Part shown: positions 29,050 through 40,890 of the stretch, one piece after another
Numbering within the stretch: the first letter of the stretch is position 1
Layout of the letters: every line of letters starts with the position of its first letter
Notes under the pieces: model-generated
Databases searched by the model: none
What the model saw: only the letters and a program-made list of their open reading frames with translations
Told to the model about the DNA's origin: nothing
Program-made: the position numbers and the translations under genes
DNA from: Bradyrhizobium sp. LLZ17
Lineage (GTDB): Bacteria; Pseudomonadota; Alphaproteobacteria; Rhizobiales; Xanthobacteraceae
Length of the DNA stretch: 64,000 nucleotides
Direction of reading: 5' to 3'
Assembly (NCBI RefSeq): GCF_041200145.1
Contig: NZ_CP165734.1
Span: 3,534,001 to 3,598,000, forward strand

Positions 29050-30246
29050 TCTGTGCGCTGGTGCGCGGCAACGTCTGGCGCAGGTCGTGGAGATCGAAGT
29101 CGAGACGTTTCTTACCACGGTGAAGGATTTGAAGCTTGACGACGGGGCGCCCGTCTCCTGCGGCATGATTAAGGCCCGACCCGAACGATTGCTACCGGCA
29201 TCGGACCGGTCGAGGTCGCGCGCGCCAAGATTCGGGACGGCGGAGCGGCCGGTGACGGCGAACGGATCCGCTTCAGCTCGGCCATTCTGCCACTGTGGGC
29301 GCGGCGGACCCGGAGTCTGGATGCGCTGTTGTCGGTGTTGTACCTGCGCGGCATCTCGAGCGGCGATTTTCCAGGACATGCTGACAGCGCTACTGGGCAA
29401 GCACGCGCCGAACCTGTCGCCTTCGGTCATCTCCCGGCTGATTGCCGAGTGGCAGGGGGACTATGAGAGCTGGCGAAAGCGCGATCTGTCGGCGCGATGC
29501 TACGTGTATGCATGGGCCGATGGCGTCTTCCTGCAGGCACGCATGGAAGACCACGGCGAGTGCATGCTGGTGCTGATCGGCGCGACGCCCGAAGGCAAAA
29601 AGGACCTGATTGGCTTTCAGGTCGGCGTCCGGGAGAGCACGGAGAGCTGGCGTGAGCTCCTGATCGACGGGAAGCAACGCGGGTTGCAAGTCGCCCCGGA
29701 AATTGGCGTTGGTGACGGCTCGCTCGGCTTCCGGAAGGCGTTTGATCGAGTCTTTTCCGGCGCGCGGCACCAGCGCTGCTGGGTGCATAAGACCGTGAAC
29801 GTCCTGGACAAGGTCCCGCTCTCGGTGCAGGCCAACATGAAAAAGGACCTGCGCTAGGTCTACCTGGGCGGCGAACGGGGCGGCCGCCGAAGCGGCAATC
29901 GACGTCTCCGCGGAGAAATAGCGCCCGCCGGGCGGTCGAATTCCTCGATAAGGACCGCGACGCGCTGCTGGCCTACTACGACTTCCCGGCCGAGCATGTG
30001 GAGCACTTGCGCACGACCAACCCCATCGAAAGCGTGTTCGCGACCGTGCGGCACAGAACCGTGCGGACGAAAGTATCGTTGTCGTTATTCAAGCTGGTTA
30101 TCGCCGCATCAAAAACCTGGCGGCTCAAAGGCACAAATCAGTTACCGAAGGTGATCGCAGGTGTCAGATTCAACGACGGCATCGAGGTCAGGAACATGCC
30201 GGCAAACCACGCCGCCTTCGCCTCGTCCACCCAAATTTCCGCATAG
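29050..30246 (+). pseudogene. IS256-family transposase of a second type, degraded
   Basis: Plus-strand text starts near QVVEIEVETFL (29085) and shifts frame twice between 29150 and 29345 (IGPVEVARAKIRDG and ALLSVLYLRGISSGDF lie in neighbouring frames). A long frame then gives SARCYVYAWADGVFLQARME, VGDGSLGFRKAF and RCWVHKTVNVLDKVP, ending with TAG at 29855. The rest is in other frames up to HLRTTNPIESVFATVRHRTV and VRFNDGIEV. It is a different IS256 subtype from the copies at 159, 55085, 60649 and 61928. Confidence 0.8.
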
Positions 30247-30594
30247 CTCACCAAGCATCGGCCGCGACGAAAATACAGTCTGAGCTTGATAAGTCCTCTG
30301 AAATATGGTCTTGCCCCGCTCGAGTCAACTCGAGGCCCGTCATGTCATCCAGACTGTGCGGATTTATCGCCGCCGCAAGGCTGCTCTAGCTTTTTGCCTC
30401 CCAATTCACTTCCATTGTATAAGAGACATTATAAGCCGTCCCGAAATCCGGCTTTAGTCCATCTCGACGATGCAAATGCAAGCTTTCTTGTGTAGCTTCC
30501 GGACACCGAGAGATTGCAACTGAGGGTCACGTTCGTGCCAAGCCCATATTTCTTTTGCAGACGTGACATTCTTCACGAGCGATGGCTTACAGCC
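30247..30594. other. No gene recognised
   Basis: About 350 bases between an IS256 end and the end of the monooxygenase gene. No terminator with a clear T-run on the minus strand was seen. Confidence 0.35.
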
Positions 30595-31929
30595 TTATGC
30601 GAACCGATTGAGTGGCCGCTTGAGGCCAAGGTTCTCTCTCAGTGTCTGTCCGGAGTATCCGGACCTGAACTTGCCTCGTCGGCGCAATTCGGGAATTACG
30701 AGCTCGACAAAATCCTTGAGGCCGGCAGGGACGGTCGGCGGCAAAATGTTGAATCCATCAGCCCCACGTTGGTCAAATGTATCCACCATAACGTTTGCAA
30801 TGTCATCCGGTGTCCCAACAACCATCAGATGGCCATGGCTGTCCGATATCAAGCGCATCAATTCTCTCCAGGTACATTTCTGGCGTACAGCGAGATCGAG
30901 GAGCACTTTTTGGCGGCTTTGCATGAAATTCGTCTGCGGTAAGGACTTAGGTACTAAAGAATCGAGATCCATCGACCGCAGGTCCGTAACATGCCCGAGC
31001 CAATGGTCGGCTATCCCTATCAGAACGTCGGTGTGGGTATACGATTGTAGTCTGCGAAGCTTGTCGGACGCTTCTTGCATGGTCCTCCCAACGATGGGGA
31101 TAATGCCCGGCATGACGAGCATCTGATGATCCTCTCGCCCAAGTGCACGCGCTTTCTTCTTGAGCGTTGCGTAATATTGTTTGCCGTTTTCCAAACAGGG
31201 TTCAGCGGTGAACACCACCTCGCCGACTTCTGCGGCGAACCTCATTCCGGCATCGGACGTGCCCGCTTGGACCAACACTGGATGCCCTTGCGGCGGCCTC
31301 GCGATGTTCAGTGGGCCTCCGACTGAGAAGTAGGTGCCTCGGTGGTCGAGGAGATGCAGTTTCGTGACGTCAGCGAAAATACCAGTTTCCTTATTGCGGA
31401 CAAATGCGTCGTCTTGCCATGAGTCCCAAAGACCCTGGACAACTTCCACGAACTCTCTGGCTCGACCATACCGCACGTCATGATCTGGAAGTTCTCTTTC
31501 ACCAAAATTGGGGGCTTCGAGTTTACCCGACGAGGTGACAATGTTCCAGGCTGCACGTCCTCGCGATAGGTGATCCAGCGACGCAAACATGCGTGCAAGA
31601 TGATAAGGTTGGTGATAGGTAGTGGTCGCTGTCGCGACGAGGCCGATCTGTTCCGTTTTGGATGAAAGCGCCGACAGCAGCGTGATCGGCTCAAATCCGT
31701 CATTTCGACCTACACGAGCTAAAGTTGCGTGATCTTCTTCTGCTACGCATGGCCCATCGGCCAGAAAGACGAAGTGAAATGCCGCACCTTCAGCAAGTCG
31801 CGCCAAATAGGCAAAATGGTCAATATCGATTCCGCCATTCGCAGGTACGCTTGGATCCCGCCATGCCCCTTCGTTATATCCGGCTTGAACGAGGAAAAGC
31901 CCGAGCTTCATTTCATCATTGCGCTGCAT
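30595..31929 (-). CDS. LLM-class flavin-dependent monooxygenase (NtaA/SnaA/DszA type)
   Basis: 444 residues, the length of the nitrilotriacetate/dibenzothiophene-sulfone monooxygenase branch of the bacterial-luciferase-like family. It opens MKLGLFLVQAGYN, has HFVFLADGP (about 50), ATTTYHQPYHLARMFASLDH (about 105), RAAWNIVTSS (about 125), and HPVLVQAGTSDAG (about 218), all typical of the FMNH2-binding TIM barrel. AAGGAG lies a few bases before the ATG at 31929, which fixes the start. These enzymes need a separate flavin reductase, and none is in the window. It would oxidise a C-N or C-S bond or insert one oxygen atom. The cysteine-rich ORF lies 100 bases upstream on the same strand. Confidence 0.88.
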   Translation of the reverse strand: MQRNDEMKLGLFLVQAGYNEGAWRDPSVPANGGIDIDHFAYLARLAEGAAFHFVFLADGPCVAEEDHATLARVGRNDGFEPITLLSALSSKTEQIGLVATATTTYHQPYHLARMFASLDHLSRGRAAWNIVTSSGKLEAPNFGERELPDHDVRYGRAREFVEVVQGLWDSWQDDAFVRNKETGIFADVTKLHLLDHRGTYFSVGGPLNIARPPQGHPVLVQAGTSDAGMRFAAEVGEVVFTAEPCLENGKQYYATLKKKARALGREDHQMLVMPGIIPIVGRTMQEASDKLRRLQSYTHTDVLIGIADHWLGHVTDLRSMDLDSLVPKSLPQTNFMQSRQKVLLDLAVRQKCTWRELMRLISDSHGHLMVVGTPDDIANVMVDTFDQRGADGFNILPPTVPAGLKDFVELVIPELRRRGKFRSGYSGQTLRENLGLKRPLNRFA

Positions 31930-32029
31930 GCAGCTCTCCTTTTAATTGCTTCTTCCGAGCACCAAATTCAGCTCGTGTCGGGTTCAGTCCGCGTTACAAA
32001 AAAATCGTGCTTCAACGCTCGACTTTTCG

Positions 32030-32596
32030 TTACCCAAAAGATCCCGGGGAGTGTGCCTTCCGCTTCTTCCGGGACACACATCGCCTGAGCTGAATTTTGA
32101 GCGAGTCTCCGACCGCAGCCTTACTCGCAATCTCAAAGCTCGCCCATCGCGGAACATTTGAGACCGTTGCAGATGTCAAATCTGCTTGCGAATCGATGTT
32201 TGCGCGAGCATCGGGTCGTCTGCGGGGAAGCGCGTTCCCGTATTCAGCGAGCGCGAATGACACACTTTGTGTGCCAAGACGCGCCAATTCTCGAACTTCT
32301 AGAACCCGGCTCTTGGTCGAAAAAACGGAAGCGTTCGGATCTACGGCGCGCTTATCAATGAGGTTGCGTGAGGGTTCCTTCCAATCAAGATACCGCAGAG
32401 AGCGTGCGACTGATCTGCGCAAGGGCCGCAGCCCTTTACAACCGAACGGCTCGGCGATCGCGCCGCAGAACGGAGTAACCGTTTCCGTACGAACGCACAC
32501 GTTACAATTCGAGCAGTCCTGACGGCACAACATTTCTGCACTACTCCAGCGACCGCATCGGTCGGACCCGTTATCGAGTATACATTGACCTTGCAT
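32030..32596 (-). CDS. Cysteine-rich hypothetical protein, 188 aa
   Basis: AAGGAG stands six bases before the ATG at 32596, one of the best ribosome-binding sites here. The first 55 residues hold nine cysteines, including a CxxxCxxCxxC run (C24, C28, C31, C34) followed by C44 and C53. That spacing could bind an iron-sulfur cluster or zinc. The remaining 130 residues are basic and have no recognised motif; the end may be out of frame. It ends 100 bases before the LLM monooxygenase on the same strand, so the two could be co-transcribed, and a redox protein would make sense there. No family is recognised, and a chance frame in the second half cannot be excluded. Confidence 0.45.
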   Translation of the reverse strand: MQGQCILDNGSDRCGRWSSAEMLCRQDCSNCNVCVRTETVTPFCGAIAEPFGCKGLRPLRRSVARSLRYLDWKEPSRNLIDKRAVDPNASVFSTKSRVLEVRELARLGTQSVSFALAEYGNALPRRRPDARANIDSQADLTSATVSNVPRWASFEIASKAAVGDSLKIQLRRCVSRKKRKAHSPGSFG

Positions 32597-32898
32597 GCCG
32601 TACTCCTTCAGAGCTGCTGTTTCTGTGGCTCCGAGATGCGATGGGAAACTGCCATGCTTCCGTTCTCCAGATCAATCACCACTGCTGATAGTTGACCACC
32701 AGCGCAAGGATACACGCGACACTGACGGACTACAGTCGCTCAGCCAAAACGGTTTGGATCGCCGAATCGTTGTCGCCGAAGCATCGGCTTCCACCAAGCG
32801 TCGTTTGGCATCGGTAACGGTTCGGTCGTTCAAGTCGAGTGTGATTGCGGCGCGGCAATCAGGATGGAAGTGCAGCGTCAATCAGGATGAGAGAGCTT

Positions 32899-32953
32899 CG
32901 CCGGGCTCGTGACGTAGGGAGGGCGTAGCCCGACCGAAGTTACGAGCCCGGCG
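32899..32953 (+). other. Long inverted repeat in the istA leader
   Basis: The 15-base arm at 32899-32913 (CGCCGGGCTCGTGAC) pairs with 32939-32953 with one mismatch, and the loop contains a second hairpin (GGGC-GTA-GCCC). It lies between the left end of the IS21 element and istA. It could be a structured leader, a terminator-like block or a transposase-binding site; the sequence does not decide. Confidence 0.6.
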
Positions 32954-32988
32954 ACGGCGCGATCCGAGCGGACCGCGTCGTCTGGTGA

Positions 32989-35323
<2,335 letters not shown>

Positions 35324-35505
35324 CCCCCCTCGCACGCGACACCAAAAACGCTCGCTGATTGACGCTCCGCGACAATCAGAGCGAACAAAACTCTTGCGCG
35401 CGACAATCATCGCGGCAATCATCACTTCGCCGCGACACAGACTCGCCATCCTGATTGTCGCGCGCTTCCCATCCAGATTGTCGCGCTCGAAGTGTGATGA
35501 TGCCA

Positions 35506-35782
35506 GCCCCCTTCGTAGCTCAAGAAGCTGGCACAATTTCGTAGGTTTTACCGTCCATGTAACCCGCAGGCGATCGAGTCTTGCCTTGATCTTGATCAGC
35601 CAGCGCGGAGATGAACCAGTGGGCGGGGCGGGTACACAATGGGGCCGCACACTCGTTCGAAGTCGGTGACGTGAGTTCGCCGAAGCGCCTGCCATTTGCC
35701 TGATGGCGCTAAAGCATTTTTCCGACCCCGCGGAATCGGTAGGGATTCCCTTACGCGGCAAATAGTGATTCAGCTTGGGCTA
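35506..35782. other. No gene recognised
   Basis: About 280 bases between the IS21 right end and the IS630 relic. No feature seen. Confidence 0.35.
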
Positions 35783-36729
35783 GTGATGGAGCGCTCTCGT
35801 CGGACCTTCGTCTTCGCATTATTCGGGCCGTGGAAGATGAAGGAATGAGCTGTCGGGGCGCCGCAGGCCGGTTCGGCGTGGCGCCATCGAGAGCGATCGA
35901 GCCGGTCAGCGAGTGGCGAAGCACCGGCACCTGTCAGGCGGGAGCGCAGGGCGGAGACCGGAGTTCAGCTCGGACCGAGGGACATGCTGCGGAAATCCTC
36001 TCCCTGGTCAAGCCACGCCTGACATGACGCTAGCCGAGATTGGCGACCATCTCTTCAAAGTCCACGGAGAGCGTTTCGTGTCGACCGTGCTCTGGCGATT
36101 CTTCGAACGCCGCAACATCACGTTCAAAAAAGACATCGCAGGCCAGCGAGCAGGATCGGCCGGACGTGGCCGCCGAACGCGCGGCGTGGAAGGCATCTCA
36201 GCCTGAGACCGGCATCCAGGTTGGTGTTCATCGACGAGACGGGAGCCTCCACCAAAATGGCGCGGCACTATGGTCGTTCGCCTTATGGCCAGCGCTGTGT
36301 CGCAGCGATCCCACATGGCCATTCGAAGACGACAACCTTTGTCGGCGCGCTCAGGGCGACCGGCATGACTGCGCCGATGGTCCTCGACGGTCCCATGGAT
36401 GGCTTGGCGTTCGAGGCTTACGTGACGCGAGTTCTCGTGCCGACGCTCAAGCCGCGCGACGTCCTGGTGATGGAAATCTCGCAGCACACAAGTGGGCCGA
36501 GGTCGGCCTCGCAATCGCGGCGGCGGGAGCCCGGCTACCCTATCTGCCGCCCTATTCGCCCGACCTCAATCCGATCGAAATGGCCTTCGCGAAGCTCAAA
36601 GCTGCCCTTCGAAAGGCCGCCGCCAGATCAATCGAGCCTTTGGACGACGCTATCGCCCGCGCCCTGGCCGCCTTCACCGCCCAAGACTGTCTGAACTTCT
36701 TTGCCGCAGCCGGCGATGATCGTGTCTGA
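35783..36729 (+). pseudogene. IS630-family transposase, several frameshifts
   Basis: The N-terminal HTH reads SSDLRLRIIRAVEDEGMSCR, then GAAGRFGVAPSRAIEPVSEW. A shift near 36020 leads to MTLAEIGDHLFKVHGERF and WRFFERRNITFKK, another to ASEQDRPDVAAERAAWKASQ, another to LVFIDETGASTKMAR (first Asp), and a last one near 36480 to LPYLPPYSPDLNPIEMAFAK (second Asp/Glu region) and the end NFFAAAGDDRV at 36729. This is the usual layout of rhizobial IS630 transposases of about 340 residues. At least four shifts make it dead. Confidence 0.85.
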
Positions 36730-37277
36730 TCAGAATCTGCTCTACAAGCGCCTTCCGGCCGGCTTTATTAGGCAGTGGCGAAGGGTGCTCCTTCGCCGGC
36801 AGCCGGAAGCTCCAATCCCCACGAGGCGGGGTCAGGGTCAGCCTTGCAGTGAGCGAACGGCCACATCCTTTTTCGTCGTCAGTCAACACCTAGGCAAGCG
36901 GCGCGGGAGCGAGATCGGTATCCATTCGGCGTAGGCCGCGGAGTTGCCGCCCGAGCAGCCCAGCGTCTCTCCGTACAACCCGATCTGCTCAATGAGGGTT
37001 TCGATGCCAAACTCGGTCAACGCTTGGACGCGGTTTTCTGCAACGCGGTTTTCTGCGACGCCATAGACTCAGCCGACGCCGTCCTCGCTTTCCATTTGTT
37101 CGCGATAGCCATTCCTCATCTCGACGGAGGTTCTCGCCGACGTGAGCCAAAACGAGAGCTGAACGGAAAATCCGGCTAGCCACCTGGCGCGCTTGTCACG
37201 CGAAGTGAACAGCAGGCTGTCAGCCCTCCTGCCGGCGGCGTGGGCCGTGCTGCGCGTTCGTCGGGACGAATGCATCA
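36730..37277. other. No gene recognised
   Basis: About 550 bases between the IS630 relic and the crotonase gene. A minus-strand stretch reads FGIETLIEQIGLYGETLG near 37000 and might be the tail of a lost protein, but I cannot name it. Confidence 0.3.
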
Positions 37278-38168
37278 CTACTTGTACTCCCGATCAGTCC
37301 ACCATGGAAAACTATCCGGCATGTCGGCAGAGACCTTGTTCCTGAACACCGCGGCCCGCTTCTCCAGGAAGGCCATTACTCCTTCCTTGGCATCGGCGGA
37401 ACGGCCTAGCGTATAGCTCAATCGGCTATCGACTTTGTGTGCTTCCATCGGATCATCGGCGCCCAGCATGCGCCACATCATCTGCCGAGTCAGAGCGATG
37501 GATACGGGCGCGGTCCTATCAGCAATTTTGCGAGCGATCGCACGCGCGGTGGGCAGTAGCTGTTCGGGCGCCACTACCAGGCTCACTAATCGGCTGGTGA
37601 GCGCTTCCTGCGCTGAAAAGATCCGTGCGCTGTAAGACCATTCCAGCGCTTGCGCGATCCCGACTATGCGCGGCAAGAACCAGCTGCCCGCCCCCTCCGG
37701 CACTATCCCAAGTTGTGAGAACACAAACCCAAATCGCGCGGCGTCAGATGCGATGCGGATGTCCATCGCAAGCTGCATGTTTGCACCGATCCCCACTGCC
37801 GCCCCGTTGACCGCCGCTATTACAGGCTTCAAGCACTTGAAGATCCGCAAGGTGAGTTGACCGCCGCTGTCGCGAATGCTCGGATCGCTGTAGTCTACCG
37901 CGCCATTCGGTAGCCGTTTGACCGGGGCACGCTGCGCGTCGATGTCAAATGCGTCGGCGCCCGGCGAAAGGTCAGCGCCCGCGCAAAAAGCGCGGCCTTC
38001 GCCTGTTACTATAACTGAACGGACGTCGTCGTCCTGGTCGGCGCGGTCGAACGCATCGATCAGCTCCCCACACATTGTGAAAGTCCAGGCATTCAGCTTC
38101 TCTGGCCTATTTAGAGTTATGGTGAGGATCCTCTCGGCGGTCTCATACTTGATCGTATCGTATGCCAT
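37278..38168 (-). CDS. Enoyl-CoA hydratase/isomerase (crotonase) family protein
   Basis: 296 residues, a little longer than the 260 usual for the family. It opens YETAERILTITLNRPEKLNA. The oxyanion-hole segments are GRAFCAGADLS (about 65-75) and AAVNGAAVGIGANM (about 130), and the active-site acid region reads FVFSQLGIVPEGAGSWFLPR with Glu in the position of the second catalytic Glu. AAAGAAG precedes the ATG by a few bases. The enzyme should act on an acyl-CoA in the cytoplasm by hydration, isomerisation or C-C cleavage. It follows the tandem CoA-transferase pseudogene region on the same strand, so it belongs to the CoA-thioester cluster. Exact substrate unknown. Confidence 0.9.
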   Translation of the reverse strand: MAYDTIKYETAERILTITLNRPEKLNAWTFTMCGELIDAFDRADQDDDVRSVIVTGEGRAFCAGADLSPGADAFDIDAQRAPVKRLPNGAVDYSDPSIRDSGGQLTLRIFKCLKPVIAAVNGAAVGIGANMQLAMDIRIASDAARFGFVFSQLGIVPEGAGSWFLPRIVGIAQALEWSYSARIFSAQEALTSRLVSLVVAPEQLLPTARAIARKIADRTAPVSIALTRQMMWRMLGADDPMEAHKVDSRLSYTLGRSADAKEGVMAFLEKRAAVFRNKVSADMPDSFPWWTDREYK

Positions 38169-38422
38169 GACGCTTCTTTCACTTGCTTCTGGATGAACAT
38201 TGGATCAACTTAATCGGACCCTGAGCTCCTTCAGAGCCTCCAGGGACGATCGCTCGAATAAGTCAACACCTTGATCCGGCGTCTCAGAATGGATTGAGAG
38301 TGGGGACAGCAATTTCCTGAGACCTGATCAACTGGTCAGCGGATTGGTAGTGCTCTGCAGGGAAGCTCACCCTTCGTAAGCCAGAGTTCGATAGCATCCG
38401 TAATGAACCGAACAGTTGCGGC

Positions 38423-40890
38423 TTACGCGTTAGTCTTTGACTGGCATACTCGGGACTCTTTTGTTGCTTTTGCGAATTTTCCGCCGGAGAGCATCTTGGT
38501 GCCGATGATGCTCTCCCGTGACAATTGCGCGATCTCGGCGTCGGAGAGCCCGAGAAGCCCTGATAGGACCTCTTCGTTATGCTCTCCGAGCGTCGGTCCC
38601 GCGGACCCGATCGCATATGGGGCCCTCCCTTCGCGAATGGGCATCGATGGCTGAGGATGCACGCCAACGAAAGCGCGGTCTACTTCCTGAAAAAAGGCGC
38701 GCGAGCCAAGATGCCGATCCTTGAGCAGATCAATTGGAAGGCGGGCCACACCGGCAGCAATCTTGACGACCTGAAACTCCGACATAGCCTGATCAGCATC
38801 GCGGGTGAGCGTCCAAGCTTCGATGGCTCTCTCGATCTCGTCCTCGATACCGCGGCGAGCTTCTGGAGATCTCAGCGATGCGTCCGCAGCCCAGTCTGGC
38901 CGGCCAAGAAGAGTGGCAAGCCTTTGCCACATATCCCCGTCAGTCGCGGCGACTATGATCCAATTGTCCTGGCCCGCACACCGGAAGCAGCCATGTGGCA
39001 CAAACTGCGGATGCCGATTACCATACCTGATCGGCGGCGCAACGCCAAGCGAGTGGAGTGTGATCCATGGCGCCGCAAAGGGCATCATACATTCAATCTG
39101 CGCAAGATCAATGAACTGCCCCTGCCCGGTTCTGCGTGCGTGAATCAGGGCAACTAGAACTGCAGCGCAACCGTTCAACCCACCTACGGGATCGCCGAAA
39201 GCACCGTGGCTCATGACCGGTGGCCCGTCGGCGCGTCCGACCACGCTCGGCAGCCCCGACCCGTGCTCGAGAGTCGAGCCGTAAGCCCGGCAACCACGAT
39301 GACGACTGTCCGCACCAAAGGCTGACATCGACATCATGACGAGCCGAGGGTTAAGCATTCTGAGCACGTCATACCCGAGCCCGAGCCGTGGCAGCACATC
39401 GACAGAATAGTTGTCGACGACAACATCGGCTCCCACCGCAAGTCGTTTAGCAAGTGCCAACCCTTCCGGTCGCTTCAAGTCAAGTGTGACGCCACGCTTG
39501 TTGCGATTCATGATGCTGAAGCATGGCATCCTTTCGTACACCTGGCAGTCCACGTACCCGGGTGGCCGATCAATACCGCGCAACCAGTCGGGGTACTGGA
39601 TGGCCTCGATCTTAATGACTTCCGCGCCGAGATCGGCAAGTGTGCGCGTACACAAGGGACCTGCCCAACCCATCGTGAAGTCGATGACGCGAATTCCTTC
39701 CAGCGGCCGCCGTGTCGCCTCGACGGCGCCGGATGACGCCGACGCCGTTCCGGGCAGGTGTGTTCGGGTGCTGGCGAAGCCCTGCTGTTCCCCGCGCGCC
39801 GGAACCTTTCCGCCTCGACGTGGTGGCGTCGATATCAGCCGTTGCATCGAGCCGACCGTCAAGCCCTTTTCTCCGCCCATAACGACCGGCACGATCGCAC
39901 CGCGCGCCTTCTTCTCCGGATCCTCAAGCAGATCGGATATCTGGGGTACCGGAACGATTGGGATTTTGCGTTTCAGCCCCTCCACGAACCACTCTTGAGC
40001 TGTCCGCATCTTCAGCCGCGGCAGAAACAGTCGTTCAATCTGCTTTGCGCGTAGCAGACGATCTTCATTGAGGGTCATAGCGGCGTTATCATGCAATTCG
40101 CACAGGCCCAGCATATCGCAAAATGCACGCCACTGTGCTGGCGTCACGGCTGTGACACCGAGCCAACCTTTTTTGTTTCGTAGATGCCGGCCGGAAAATT
40201 CGGCCAAAACCGGTTAGTTCCGATCCGGCGCATTACATCGCCGCGCGCAAACGCCTCGAATATGAGATACTCGGAGAGAGTGACGCTCGATTCCAAAATA
40301 TTGAGCGACCACGACCGGCCTGTGCCGCTCTGCGCTCGCGAAACCACCGACGAAGCTGCGGCGACGAAGCCCCACAAGCCCGCCAGGATTCCTGTCTGGA
40401 AATCGGGCCCGTGCAACGGCCGCCCGTCGGCAGGCCCGACTAGCTTGATGAGGCCGGCGAGGGCGCGCACGGTGCAATCGGTTGCGGCAAATCCCGCGTA
40501 CGGCCCCTCGCAGCCGAACCAGCTCGCTTCCACGTATATCAACCATGGACGGCGCTCGCGAATCGCGGCGATATCAATGGAAGGGCAATCCGCGGAAGCA
40601 ACGTCGCGACCATCGACCAAAATGTCGCAACCTTCGATTAGCGTCGTCAACCGTGTGACGGCGTCCGCATCGGCGCTATCCATTATGATGCTTGACTTAT
40701 TGAAGTTTAGGAATGCGAACCACACACTCTGATCGTTACGCGTGAGCGGCGCGCCGCGGCGAAGTGGATCACCTGCCGGCGGCTCGACTTTCTGAACATC
40801 CGCGCCGAAATCGGCAAACAGACGCGCGCAATAGCTGCTGGCGGCCGAGCTACCGATCTCGACAACCCGCAAATGTGACATGACTTCCAT
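38423..40890 (-). pseudogene. Tandem-domain CoA-transferase, one frameshift
   Basis: Paralogue of the 15005-17416 gene with the same two-domain layout: SHLRVVEIGSSAASSYCARL at the N-terminus, GIRVIDFTMGWAGPLCTRTL at the start of domain two, and FGDPVGG with the catalytic Asp. Within domain one the frame changes at an A6 run (40169-40174, in the coding strand) just before GWLGVT; the intact paralogue has KTRKGWLGVT at the same place. Adding or removing one base restores a protein of about 825 residues. The ATG at 40890 has GGAG eight bases upstream. Because the lesion is a single homopolymer change, slippage or sequencing error are possible. It lies in the CoA cluster with the crotonase downstream. 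Confidence 0.88.

Noticed and set aside
32097..32522. 141-codon plus-strand ORF opposite the cysteine-rich gene
   Set aside because: The minus-strand frame has a far better ribosome-binding site and a cysteine pattern; the plus frame has neither.
32740..32800. Possible nod box upstream of the cysteine-rich ORF (ATCCAAAC on the minus strand)
   Set aside because: Only one half motif fits; the GAT-N7-ATC spacing and the second half do not, so it is not a nod box by the usual consensus.
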